A stretch of 64,000 nucleotides of DNA from Bacillus sp. FJAT-14578. GTDB taxonomy: Bacteria; Bacillota; Bacilli; Bacillales; Bacillaceae_H. The stretch lies in the NCBI RefSeq assembly GCF_000504165.1, contig NZ_AYSE01000001.1, positions 868,001 through 932,000 on the forward strand, written 5' to 3'. Below are positions 38,847-47,541 of the stretch, one piece after another (position 1 is the first letter of the stretch; each line of letters starts with the position of its first letter). The notes beneath the pieces are model-generated. The model saw nothing but the letters and a program-made list of their open reading frames with translations, was not told where the DNA came from and searched no databases. The translations under genes and the position numbers were made by a program.

Positions 38847-39653
38847 ATGGACAAAACTTCTTTATTCGGAATTATTTTAGCTCTTGTCGGAGTATTTGTA
38901 GGAATGATTTTAAAAGGGGTCAGCCTCTCTTCCTTATTCAATATTCCTGCATTGCTCATCATTTTTATCGGCACCGCAGGAGCGGTAACCATCGCCTTTC
39001 CTGCAAGAGATATCAAAAATGTACCGAAACTATTCGGGATTTTATTTAAAGAAGATAAAACCCCTAAAATTGAAGAGCTGATCCCTCTATTCGTTGACTT
39101 GGCTACCGTAGCAAGAAGAGAAGGATTATTGGCTTTAGAAAGCAAGATCAGCGATATCGAAGATCCCTTTTTAAAAAATGGCTTAAACTTGGCTGTCGAT
39201 GGACAAACACAAGAGTTCATCCGTGATGTGATGACAGAAGAAACGTCTGTTATGGAAGAACGCCATCAAATAGGTGCTTCCATTTTCACTCAGGCGGGTA
39301 CTTATGCGCCTACTCTTGGGGTATTAGGTGCGGTTGTAGGCCTTATAGCCGCGTTGGCAGACATGAGCAATATGGATACGCTTGGCCACGCCATTTCGGC
39401 CGCTTTCGTTGCAACACTTTTCGGTATATTCAGCGGTTACGTCCTATGGCATCCATTTGCCAACAAATTAAAAAGAAAATCTAAGTATGAAGTAAAGGTT
39501 CGTTATTTGATGATTGAAGGGATTTTGTCAATTGTAGAAGGTCAGGCCCCTAACATTATTGAACGCAAATTGGCTTCTTTTTTACCTGTACATGAGCGTG
39601 AAAAATTCTTTAGTGAAGGTGAAAAAAACAATGAAGAAAAAGCATCGGCATAA
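38847..39653 (+). CDS. motA: Flagellar motor stator protein MotA
   Basis: The 268-residue protein has four membrane segments (two near residues 8-50, two near 150-200) and a large cytoplasmic loop with charged residues that contact the rotor. It forms the proton-driven stator with MotB. The PTLGVLGAVVGLIAAL segment is the third helix. The ATG lies 5 nt after AAGGTG. The gene overlaps motB by 23 bp, and a sigma-D-type promoter lies about 210 bp upstream. Confidence 0.97.
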   Translation: MDKTSLFGIILALVGVFVGMILKGVSLSSLFNIPALLIIFIGTAGAVTIAFPARDIKNVPKLFGILFKEDKTPKIEELIPLFVDLATVARREGLLALESKISDIEDPFLKNGLNLAVDGQTQEFIRDVMTEETSVMEERHQIGASIFTQAGTYAPTLGVLGAVVGLIAALADMSNMDTLGHAISAAFVATLFGIFSGYVLWHPFANKLKRKSKYEVKVRYLMIEGILSIVEGQAPNIIERKLASFLPVHEREKFFSEGEKNNEEKASA

Positions 39654-40377
39654 CGACCACGAAGAACATGTTGACGAATCATGGCTCATTCCATATGCAG
39701 ACTTGCTCACATTGCTGTTAGCCTTATTCATTGTCTTATTTTCCATGAGCAGCGTCGATGCTATAAAATTCAAGCAGATGGCCAATGCGCTAAATTCTTC
39801 CTTTGAAGGAGGAACAGGGATTTTCGAGTATCCAAGCGCCATTCCTCCTGAACAACCTCTTTCATTAAATAAAGAGGAAGAAAAGGAATCCGCTAACGCA
39901 GAAAAAAAGTCTCTTGAAGAGATTCAAAAGAAAGTAAACGAATATATTACCAGCCGCCAGTTAACAGGAAAATTAAAAACTAGTTTAACCGACGAAGGGC
40001 TTCTTATCACCATTTTGGATAACGTACTATTTGATTCTGGAGTGGCCGAAGTTCGTCCGGCTGATCGTCAGCTTGCGAAAGAAATTTCTCAACTGATTGT
40101 CATGGAAACACCCAAAAATGTCATCATCAGCGGCCATACAGATAATATCCCTATCCGCAACCAGCATTTTGAATCCAACTGGGATTTAAGTGTCATGCGT
40201 GCAGTCAACTTTATGAAAACATTACTAGAAAATCAAAAGTTGGATCCGGCACTTTTTAGTGCAAAGGGTTACGGCGAGTATAAACCGATTGCAAACAATT
40301 CTACGGAACAAGGCAGACTAAAAAATCGGCGCGTTGAAATTTTAATCGTTCCGAATGAAAAAATGACTGAACAATAA
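39631..40377 (+). CDS. motB: Flagellar motor stator protein MotB
   Basis: The 248-residue protein has a basic cytoplasmic head, one membrane helix with the proton-carrying Asp24 in SWLIPYADLLTLL, and a C-terminal OmpA-like domain (ISGHTDNIPI...NWDLSVMRAVNFM) that anchors the stator to peptidoglycan. The ATG at 39631 is preceded by AAGGTG and gives the family length, overlapping the end of motA. Confidence 0.96.
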   Translation: MKKKHRHNDHEEHVDESWLIPYADLLTLLLALFIVLFSMSSVDAIKFKQMANALNSSFEGGTGIFEYPSAIPPEQPLSLNKEEEKESANAEKKSLEEIQKKVNEYITSRQLTGKLKTSLTDEGLLITILDNVLFDSGVAEVRPADRQLAKEISQLIVMETPKNVIISGHTDNIPIRNQHFESNWDLSVMRAVNFMKTLLENQKLDPALFSAKGYGEYKPIANNSTEQGRLKNRRVEILIVPNEKMTEQ

Positions 40378-40410
40378 AAGTGATACATTAGAACGATTTG
40401 AACAAGTTCA

Positions 40411-40436
40411 AGACCTGTAAAAGCAGGTCTTTTTTT
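40411..40436 (+). terminator. Terminator after motB
   Basis: AGACCTG and CAGGTCT form a 7-bp stem with a TAAAAG loop followed by a T-run. Confidence 0.88.
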
Positions 40437-40635
40437 CATCCGCATTAACGAGTATTAAGACCCCTGCTTCAACACTTGGAGAAGCCGAAGAAGTTAAGCG
40501 TGGGGATGACAGAAAAACCCCACTGATGGAAGTTTTCTTTATTGTACAGACACAGTCAAGCAAGAATGGGCATATGAATAAAGTACGGGTTAGGGTTTGG
40601 ATATAGATGTAGATATAGAAAGCGGAGGTGAGGAG

Positions 40636-41349
40636 ATGTCCGCATTAATCACAGGATTGAGCTATTTGATTAAGGAACTCATTTTCCTGGTCTCATATGT
40701 CAAAAACAACGCTTTTCCACAGCCCCTTTCTGCCAGCGATGAAAAAAAATACTTGATTTTAATGGAACAGGGTGACCAGGAAGCGAGAAATTTGCTCATT
40801 GAGCACAATCTACGGCTAGTCGCTCACATCGTCAAAAAGTTTGAAAATACCGGTGAAGATCCAGAAGATTTAATTTCCATCGGAACCATTGGATTGATTA
40901 AAGCCATCGAAAGTTACTCACAAGGAAAAGGAACAAAATTGGCAACGTATGCAGCAAGATGTATTGAAAATGAGATCTTAATGCATTTGCGTGCCCTGAA
41001 AAAAACAAAAAAAGATGTGTCCCTTCATGATCCCATCGGCCAAGATAAGGAAGGAAACGAAATTAGCTTAATCGACGTGCTAAAGTCTGAATCAGACGAC
41101 GTGATTGATATGATTCAGCTTAATATGGAACTCGAAAAAATCAAAGAATACATTGATATTTTGGATGAACGGGAAAGGGAAGTCATTGTGGGGCGGTTTG
41201 GATTGGATTTACAAAAAGAAAAAACGCAGCGGGAAATCGCAAAGGAATTGGGAATCTCGCGCAGCTATGTATCTCGCATCGAAAAAAGAGCATTAATGAA
41301 AATATTTCATGAATTTTTTCGGGCGGAAAAAGAGAAGAAGACAAAATAA
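40636..41349 (+). CDS. sigK: RNA polymerase sporulation sigma factor SigK, uninterrupted
   Basis: The 237-residue precursor has a hydrophobic pro-sequence ([19 protein letters not shown]), which SpoIVFB removes in B. subtilis, then sigma-70 region 2 ([39 protein letters not shown]) and region 4 ([23 protein letters not shown]). It directs late mother-cell transcription for coat and cortex maturation. The ATG lies 8 nt after GGAGGTG. The gene is continuous: no skin-like element splits it, as happens in B. subtilis 168. A strong bidirectional terminator follows. Confidence 0.97.
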   Translation: MSALITGLSYLIKELIFLVSYVKNNAFPQPLSASDEKKYLILMEQGDQEARNLLIEHNLRLVAHIVKKFENTGEDPEDLISIGTIGLIKAIESYSQGKGTKLATYAARCIENEILMHLRALKKTKKDVSLHDPIGQDKEGNEISLIDVLKSESDDVIDMIQLNMELEKIKEYIDILDEREREVIVGRFGLDLQKEKTQREIAKELGISRSYVSRIEKRALMKIFHEFFRAEKEKKTK

Positions 41350-41353
41350 AAAG

Positions 41354-41404
41354 ACAGGATTGGCTGAAAAGGGACTCCTTTTCAGCCAATCCTGTTATTT
41401 TCTT
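41354..41404. terminator. Bidirectional terminator after sigK
   Basis: ACAGGATTGGCTGAAAAGG pairs over 19 bp with 41377-41395 across a GACT loop. T-rich tracts follow on both strands, so it also ends a minus-strand unit of small genes. Confidence 0.92.
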
Positions 41405-41454
41405 TTTCCCGGCCAAATACTAAGCGGAAAAAGAATGACTCGAAGCATAATCAA
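41395..41454 (-). CDS. Very small ORF (19 codons) at the sigK terminator
   Basis: A TTG at 41454, 7 nt after AGGAGGG, or the ATG at 41448 opens a peptide of 19 or 17 residues, MIMLRVILFPLSIWPGKRK. It is hydrophobic then basic, and it ends at the base of the bidirectional terminator. The ribosome binding site is good, but the length alone cannot prove coding. I know no family for it. Confidence 0.35.
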   Translation of the reverse strand: MIMLRVILFPLSIWPGKRK

Positions 41455-41486
41455 ACCAAATCCCTCCTAATGAACAACTACTGCAT

Positions 41487-41552
41487 TTAGGTGGAGTCTT
41501 TCTCCACCTTTAACCATGTCATCACCTTAAATCCCATTCTTCCTTTAGTCAT
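41487..41552 (-). CDS. Very small ORF (21 codons) downstream of the YrzI-type gene
   Basis: The ATG at 41552 lies 8 nt after AAAGGTG and opens MTKGRMGFKVMTWLKVEKDST; an in-frame ATG at 41573 would add seven residues. The last codons form a GGTGGAG/CTCCACC hairpin. It lies between the YrzI-type gene and the 19-codon ORF on the same strand. Evidence is limited to the ribosome binding site and context. Confidence 0.35.
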   Translation of the reverse strand: MTKGRMGFKVMTWLKVEKDST

Positions 41553-41594
41553 ATCCTTCACACCTTTCTCCATGATTGATTGTTTTCTCTTTCA

Positions 41595-41735
41595 TTAAAA
41601 CATACGATAAAATTCATATTTCCGATCCATCATCTCTTCTTCAATCTCTTTGAGCCGTTGTGCATGCTCGACTTCTTCGGGTGTCAGCGGGCGCCGTGTA
41701 ACCGTAATCGTCAAGAAAAACAAATTCAGTGTCAT
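41595..41735 (-). CDS. YrzI family small protein
   Basis: The 46-residue product MTLNLFFLTITVTRRPLTPEEVEHAQRL... has a hydrophobic start and a charged helical remainder. It resembles the YrzI family of small, probably sporulation-related proteins in bacilli, whose function is unknown. The ATG at 41735 lies 5 nt after GGAGGTG. An unusual set of alternative hairpins (41806-41871) lies in its upstream region. Confidence 0.72.
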   Translation of the reverse strand: MTLNLFFLTITVTRRPLTPEEVEHAQRLKEIEEEMMDRKYEFYRMF

Positions 41736-41805
41736 ATTCTCACCTCCAATAGCGGGCATGTAAATGATTCGCAACTCTGTAAACATGATTCTCTCCACAC
41801 GAAAA

Positions 41806-41871
41806 AGCCACAGGGGATACCTGCGGCTCACATAAAAAAGCCGCAGGTACCTACTATTCTCCCCTGCGGCT
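41806..41871 (-). promoter_or_regulatory. Attenuator-like set of alternative hairpins
   Basis: In transcript order (minus strand) there are four segments: AGCCGCAGGGG, ACCTGCGGCT with six U, AGCCGCAGGT, and CCCCTGTGGCT with five U. Segments 1:2 and 3:4 form terminator stems, while 2:3 form a 10-bp stem that would exclude both. Segment 1 can also pair with 4. It lies between a 28-codon ORF and the YrzI-type gene. Confidence 0.6.
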
Positions 41872-41896
41872 GAATGTACTTTGAATAATCAGTCGT

Positions 41897-41983
41897 TTAC
41901 AATGTCTGCATAGGCGGTCGAATAGTAATGAAATGATGATAGCTATGAAATTGCTTTACTGCATGTGCGCATGTTCCTGTCAT
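41897..41983 (-). CDS. 28-codon ORF, possible leader peptide
   Basis: The ATG at 41983 lies 9 nt after AAAGGAGG and opens MTGTCAHAVKQFHSYHHFIT..., containing four histidines and ending in PPMQTL. Another ATG closer to the site gives only Met-Lys-stop. It precedes the alternative hairpins and the YrzI-type gene, as a leader peptide would, but could equally be an independent small protein. I recognise no family. Confidence 0.45.
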   Translation of the reverse strand: MTGTCAHAVKQFHSYHHFITIRPPMQTL

Positions 41984-42234
41984 TTCATTCGACCTCCTTT
42001 ATGGAATCATTTAGATATTACATTGGTAATTATATCCATAAACAACATATTTGTAAACCATTTTTTAGAAAATAAATACACTAAAAAGAACCGCCAAGAA
42101 AATCTTAAATTGCTGGATTTTCCATGACGATTCTTTTTGAGAAGGCTGATTCCGAAATAAAAAGAGGATGCTTCGGTGCAAACCTTTTGTCCCGTATTAG
42201 CGTTCATTATTTCCTCCACTGTCGGAGATTTCCT

Positions 42235-42474
42235 TTACTGTTCTTCCTGTTGCAGCTGTCGGTGAAGCTTTTTGGTTTTATAAGCAAAATAAAAAGAGAA
42301 TCCCAATAAAGCAATAGTTGTTCCTGACATGACCAGCATTTGCGAAAGAGTTTTTTCTCCATCTCCAATGACCGTGCCTAAATATAAAAATGTGCTGACT
42401 GCCAACAATATATATATATAACGAGTATAATCAGAAATTTTCGTTTGAATTTCTTTCACTAATTTTTCATTCAT
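42235..42474 (-). CDS. yrhC: YrhC family membrane protein
   Basis: The 79-residue protein has a charged N-terminus and two membrane helices (about residues 19-36 and 47-66). It corresponds to YrhC, the last gene of the yrrT-mtnN-mccA-mccB-yrhC cluster in B. subtilis, and lies in that position here. Function is unknown. A strong terminator hairpin between mccB and yrhC suggests that it is partly uncoupled from the operon. Confidence 0.85.
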   Translation of the reverse strand: MNEKLVKEIQTKISDYTRYIYILLAVSTFLYLGTVIGDGEKTLSQMLVMSGTTIALLGFSFYFAYKTKKLHRQLQQEEQ

Positions 42475-42550
42475 GTATCATCACCCTTATTTAACATGAT
42501 ACTTCTACTCTAACATAGACTAGCAGACTATGAATCATGTAAATTCATCC

Positions 42551-42586
42551 AAAACGGCTTTGGCACTAATGCGCCAAAGCCGTTTT
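42551..42586 (-). terminator. Terminator after mccB
   Basis: AAAACGGCTTTGGC and GCCAAAGCCGTTTT form a perfect 14-bp stem with an 8-nt loop, between mccB and yrhC. Confidence 0.82.
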
Positions 42587-42617
42587 CGATGGATCTTATT
42601 TTTGTTCACATTCGTTG

Positions 42618-43751
<1,134 letters not shown>

Positions 43752-44675
43752 TTAAATGCCTCCTTCGTATATTTTTTTGCTTAAATAACGATCGCTGCTA
43801 TCCGGAAAAATCATGACAATGTTTGTTCCATTCTTCGCTTTTTCTGCCTCCAATAATGCTGCGTGAAGCGCTGCACCTGATGAGCTGCCCGCTAAAATTC
43901 CTTCTTTTCCAGCCAATTCTTTCACTCTTTTAAAAGCGTCTTCATCCAGGATGGTGTAAATGCCATCAAAATAAGCCCTATCCATATATGGAGGCAAAAA
44001 TTCCATGCCAATCCCCTCTGTCTTATGGGGGCCGGATTCGCCTCCATTTAAAATAGAGCCTTCTGGTTCGACAATGACGGTTTTTACACCTTGAATATTT
44101 TCCTTCAAATATTTAGCCGTTCCCATAAATGTACCGCCGCTTCCCGATCCTGCCACAAAGATATCAATTTGCCCATCAAGCTGTTCATAAAGCTCCGGTC
44201 CTAACGTTTTATAATACGTCCTTGGATTGGCCGGGTTGCTAAACTGCTGCGGCACGTACGAGTTCGGGATTTCCTTTGCAAGCTCATATGCTTTTTCGAT
44301 TGCCCCCTTTATTCCTTTGTTTGTAGGGGTATGGACAACCTTCGCGCCCAGTGCCTTCATAATCTCCTGCTTTTCCATGCTGAACTTTTCTGGTACACAG
44401 AAAATGACGTTTATTCCGTACTGGATGGCAGATAACGCCAAACCTATGCCCGTGTTTCCTGCTGTCGGCTCGATAATCGTTCCGCCCGGTACCAGTTCTC
44501 CTCCTGCCAAGGCTTCACGAATTAATTCTTGTCCAAGCCGGTCCTTGACACTTCCTCCAGGGTTGAAATATTCAAGCTTTGCAAATAGACGTACGCCTTT
44601 TGGCAACGAAAACTTTGTCAGCTCAACGACAGGTGTTTTTCCGATTAATTCATAGATGTTTTTGGCAACCTTCAC
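43752..44675 (-). CDS. mccA: O-acetylserine-dependent cystathionine beta-synthase
   Basis: The 307-residue PLP enzyme joins O-acetylserine and homocysteine to cystathionine. The PLP lysine is in NPGGSVKDR, with the phosphate loop GSGSGGTFMG and EPTAGNTGIGLAL. It resembles cysteine synthase, but neighbours mccB and mtnN and the 307-residue length point to MccA (YrhA). The GTG at 44675 lies behind GGGGGTG. The 188-bp gap to mtnN holds a CTCTTCTAGTTC-type hairpin and a TTGACA-like box (44755-44750). Confidence 0.93.
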   Translation of the reverse strand: MKVAKNIYELIGKTPVVELTKFSLPKGVRLFAKLEYFNPGGSVKDRLGQELIREALAGGELVPGGTIIEPTAGNTGIGLALSAIQYGINVIFCVPEKFSMEKQEIMKALGAKVVHTPTNKGIKGAIEKAYELAKEIPNSYVPQQFSNPANPRTYYKTLGPELYEQLDGQIDIFVAGSGSGGTFMGTAKYLKENIQGVKTVIVEPEGSILNGGESGPHKTEGIGMEFLPPYMDRAYFDGIYTILDEDAFKRVKELAGKEGILAGSSSGAALHAALLEAEKAKNGTNIVMIFPDSSDRYLSKKIYEGGI

Positions 44676-44863
44676 GCTTTCACCCCCATCTAATTTCAGA
44701 TAAATAAGTAAACCTCTTGTTTTACTTGGTATTAAACCTAAAAAAATCATGTCAAAAGCGCTGCTCTTTGTTTCATACAATGTCCTCTTCCAGTTCCACA
44801 AAAATGAACTAGAAGAGAACTTGCCTTTTGCTTAAAACTTTCCTTTATTACGACGAGTTTTAA

Positions 44864-45565
44864 TTAAGCCTGTTTCATTTTTTCTACAATGCGAAGAACA
44901 AGATTCGTTGAATTGATTGCCGCTGTTTCCAAAAACTGTTCAAATGAAACATTCGACTCTTTTCCGGCAATATCCGATAAAGCACGGATGATCACGAATG
45001 GCTTATCAAACTGATGACATACTTGAGCGACCGCAGCCGCCTCCATCTCAACCGCTTGTAGGTCCGTAAATTTATCGCGAACGAATTCTACTCGCACTGG
45101 ATCATTCATAAATGAATCTCCTGTCACGATCAATCCTTTTACGACTTGCACATCGGTAATTTCCTTCGCGCTTTCTTCCGCAATATTAATTAAATCGGTT
45201 GCTGCTTCAAAAGCCGCCGGCATGCCTGGTACTTGGCCGTACTCATAACCAAAGGCTGTTACATCCACATCGTGATGACGAACTTCTGTCGAAATAACTA
45301 CATCCCCAACGTTCAACGCGGGATTGTAGCCTCCTGCAGATCCAGTATTAATGACATAATCAGGCTTGAATTTCTCCAGTAAAATGGCCGTCGAGAGAGC
45401 TGCATTCACTTTGCCGATGCCTGACTTTAGCAAAATGACCTCTACACCGCTTACTGTTCCTTCTGAATATTCACAACCTGCAACGATCGTTTCTTTGCGA
45501 TTTTCTAATTTCTCACGTAAAATGGTGACTTCTTCTTCCATTGCACCGATAATAGCTACTTTCAT
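44864..45565 (-). CDS. mtnN: 5'-methylthioadenosine/S-adenosylhomocysteine nucleosidase
   Basis: The 233-residue enzyme cleaves the glycosidic bond of MTA and SAH, feeding methionine salvage and homocysteine supply. It shows IIGAMEEEV at the start, [10 protein letters not shown] and the catalytic Asp in RALSDIAG. The ATG at 45565 (MKVAIIG) follows a GAGGGTC-type site and gives the family length. It lies 25 bp after yrrT in the sulfur cluster. Confidence 0.96.
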   Translation of the reverse strand: MKVAIIGAMEEEVTILREKLENRKETIVAGCEYSEGTVSGVEVILLKSGIGKVNAALSTAILLEKFKPDYVINTGSAGGYNPALNVGDVVISTEVRHHDVDVTAFGYEYGQVPGMPAAFEAATDLINIAEESAKEITDVQVVKGLIVTGDSFMNDPVRVEFVRDKFTDLQAVEMEAAAVAQVCHQFDKPFVIIRALSDIAGKESNVSFEQFLETAAINSTNLVLRIVEKMKQA

Positions 45566-45590
45566 GCTGGACCCTCTTTCTTTCCATTCA

Positions 45591-46232
45591 TTATTGTTTC
45601 GTGGCATTTAACAACCAGACGAAATGATTGTAACGAGTAAATGACACGCTAAACCCATGCCGTTCCAACATGTTACGCAGTACCGGAATAGTGGTGTAAT
45701 ATTCTCGCTGTAAATCTTCCGCCAAATTATTAAACCCTTGCTGTTTTGCCTGCTCGATTGTATCAGAAAATTGCTTTTCATCTTCAAACATTGTATCAGC
45801 AAATATTATTTTACCACCAGGCTGCAGAAACTTTCCATACTTTGCAACAGCTTCTTCTTTTTCGCTATTTGTTAAATGATGAAAAGCATACGTACTTACA
45901 ATGCTGTCGATGGGTTTGACCGGAAGAGGAAACGTTAAAAAATCCCCATCTTCAATAGAAACCTCTTTTCCTAATTTCTCAATCGCCACATCTCTCATTG
46001 GTTTTGATGGTTCAATTCCGTATACATATAATCCTTTTTTCAGGAGTCTCATCGTTAAATTCCCTGTTCCAACGCCAAACTCCAACACATGGCCGAATGC
46101 TTCTTCGGCAGTTCTTTCTAAAATGTCTTCATAATTTGCAAACACTTCTTCATATTCTTCGTCATGTCCGTATACGGAAGAGTCGTATTGTTCTGCCCAT
46201 TTCTCAAAGATGTCTAAAAATTCACGCCCCAT
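45591..46232 (-). CDS. yrrT: YrrT, SAM-dependent methyltransferase
   Basis: The 213-residue methyltransferase has the SAM motif [11 protein letters not shown] (about residues 49-59) and [10 protein letters not shown]. It heads the yrrT-mtnN-mccA-mccB-yrhC cluster, so it is probably involved in SAM-linked sulfur recycling; its substrate is unknown. The ATG at 46232 lies behind GGGAGTG and gives the B. subtilis length. The AT-rich upstream region resembles a CymR target only partly. Confidence 0.9.
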   Translation of the reverse strand: MGREFLDIFEKWAEQYDSSVYGHDEEYEEVFANYEDILERTAEEAFGHVLEFGVGTGNLTMRLLKKGLYVYGIEPSKPMRDVAIEKLGKEVSIEDGDFLTFPLPVKPIDSIVSTYAFHHLTNSEKEEAVAKYGKFLQPGGKIIFADTMFEDEKQFSDTIEQAKQQGFNNLAEDLQREYYTTIPVLRNMLERHGFSVSFTRYNHFVWLLNATKQ

Positions 46233-46426
46233 TTCGCGCACTCCCTTAATACATATTATTCCTATAAATATACTATGTTTTAAAGAGTAGGTTGCCACTA
46301 AATTTATCATAAATAGTACGTTTCATCAAGAAAAAAATCGTTAGCAAAAGCTGAATCCCTTTTTCACCAAGTCAGAACCTTGTATACTGTCTAAAGAGAG
46401 TATTTTGTATAAAAGGAGTGGGACAG

Positions 46427-46639
46427 TTGCAATTTCATTTGGACATTCTAGAAGACAAAATTGAAGTGTTTGAAGCAACCGACATCCAAACATTAGAGAA
46501 AGAAATAAACGAAAAAATTGAACAGAATAAAGCCATTTTACTTCAAGTGCACCATGTTTCACATCAAATGTCCATCGACTACGAACACGGTCGCAAATAT
46601 TATTCGGCTGTCGTTCATTTTAAATTAAAGAAGAATTAA
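46427..46639 (+). CDS. DUF2536 family protein (YrzA-like)
   Basis: The 70-residue protein starts MQFHLDILEDKIEVFEATDI and contains HHVSHQMSIDYEHGRKYYSAVVHFKLKK, the pattern of the small DUF2536 family in bacilli. It has no membrane segment and no known function. The TTG at 46427 lies 8 nt after AAAGGAG; a GTG three codons upstream overlaps the site. A -10-like TATACT lies about 45 bp upstream. A terminator repeat follows immediately. Confidence 0.78.
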   Translation: MQFHLDILEDKIEVFEATDIQTLEKEINEKIEQNKAILLQVHHVSHQMSIDYEHGRKYYSAVVHFKLKKN

Positions 46640-46643
46640 TCAT

Positions 46644-46746
46644 AAAGGCCCCGTCACGAAAATCCAGGATAACCAAGATTTCCGGACGGGGCCTTTCATA
46701 AAGAATCAGTTTTTATCATTTATTAGAGACATACAGGACAGCCTCT
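46644..46746 (+). repeat. Terminator-repeat family D, copy D3
   Basis: AAAGGCCCCGTC and GACGGGGCCTTT (46644-46655/46685-46696) form a perfect stem around AAAATCCAGGATAACCAAG, close to the D1 interior. A tail TCAGTTTTTAT...GGACAGCC follows. It ends the DUF2536 gene and reaches the stop of convergent yrrS. Confidence 0.8.
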
Positions 46747-46747
46747 T

Positions 46748-47416
46748 CTACTGTTTGAGTTCTTCCACGACAACGGGCTTCCACCCTTCATTTTCCACCC
46801 AATCAATCTGAACGCGGTATTTCTTTTTGTCTGTCTTTGAGGAAACTGTGGCAACTGCTTTATTTGGTCCTCCATTGTTTCCAATACGCCATACAGTCAT
46901 ATCATCCGTGCCTACACCAGTTGCATAACCGACTGCCTGCAGCATTTCATTCCAATCGACGGAGTTTTTACTATATGTTGCAGTATGCGGTTCAGATTGC
47001 TGGGTGCCGATTGGCTGCCAGCTTGGATCTGTAATGATTCTAGCCGCATCCGAAGAAGGATCGGTATTCTCTTCAACAATTGGCTCAGACTCTTCCAGAC
47101 TTGTGTCTTCAGCGTTCTCTTCTTCCAGATTTTCTTCTTCCGCAGCTAATTCATCATCTTCTGTATTCGTTAACTCATCTTCTGACTCTTCATAAATAGA
47201 CATACTATCTTCTTTTTTATCTTGTTTGTCCGTTTTCTCTTCTTGCTGTGATGCTGTTGCCGTTTTAGCATTTTCTTTTTCCTCTGAGTTTCCAAACATC
47301 ATTTGTCCGCCAACAAACACAATCAGTACCGCTACTAGTACAATCAAGACATTATAAACGCGATTGAGTTTTGATTGCCGTTTTTTATGTCGTTGTTCAG
47401 ATCGTTGATTTTCCAT
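46748..47416 (-). CDS. yrrS: YrrS family protein (DUF1510)
   Basis: The 222-residue protein has an N-terminal basic stretch, one membrane helix (about residues 20-40), a long acidic low-complexity linker and a compact C-terminal domain (about 150-222) matching DUF1510. It lies next to pbpI, its operon partner in B. subtilis, so a role at the cell wall is likely but unproven. The ATG at 47416 follows GGAGG at a rather long spacing of 11 nt. Confidence 0.88.
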   Translation of the reverse strand: MENQRSEQRHKKRQSKLNRVYNVLIVLVAVLIVFVGGQMMFGNSEEKENAKTATASQQEEKTDKQDKKEDSMSIYEESEDELTNTEDDELAAEEENLEEENAEDTSLEESEPIVEENTDPSSDAARIITDPSWQPIGTQQSEPHTATYSKNSVDWNEMLQAVGYATGVGTDDMTVWRIGNNGGPNKAVATVSSKTDKKKYRVQIDWVENEGWKPVVVEELKQ

Positions 47417-47541
47417 TTGTACAACTTCCTCCAAGTTCTAGAATGCTCTATGTTCTATAATGCTCTATTTTAACATTAGAAACGATTTGGATGAAGTCTT
47501 GACTAACAATTGACGCATAAATGTAACCTTTTTGATACATT

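Noticed and set aside
41897-41983. Reading the 28-codon ORF as a histidine attenuation leader
   Set aside because: Four histidines are not consecutive, and no histidine gene follows. Only the general attenuator layout is kept as a finding.
42007-42207. A 66-codon minus-strand ORF (MNANTGQKVCTEASS...) with GGAGG 5 nt before its ATG
   Set aside because: The ORF is very AT-rich, overlaps a long imperfect hairpin (AAAAAGAAtCG...CGgTTCTTTTT), and its composition does not look like a protein. I cannot exclude it but do not support it.
46233-46290. CymR-type operator upstream of yrrT
   Set aside because: TAAAACATAGTA...GGAATA is present, but the spacing between its parts does not fit the CymR pattern as I remember it.
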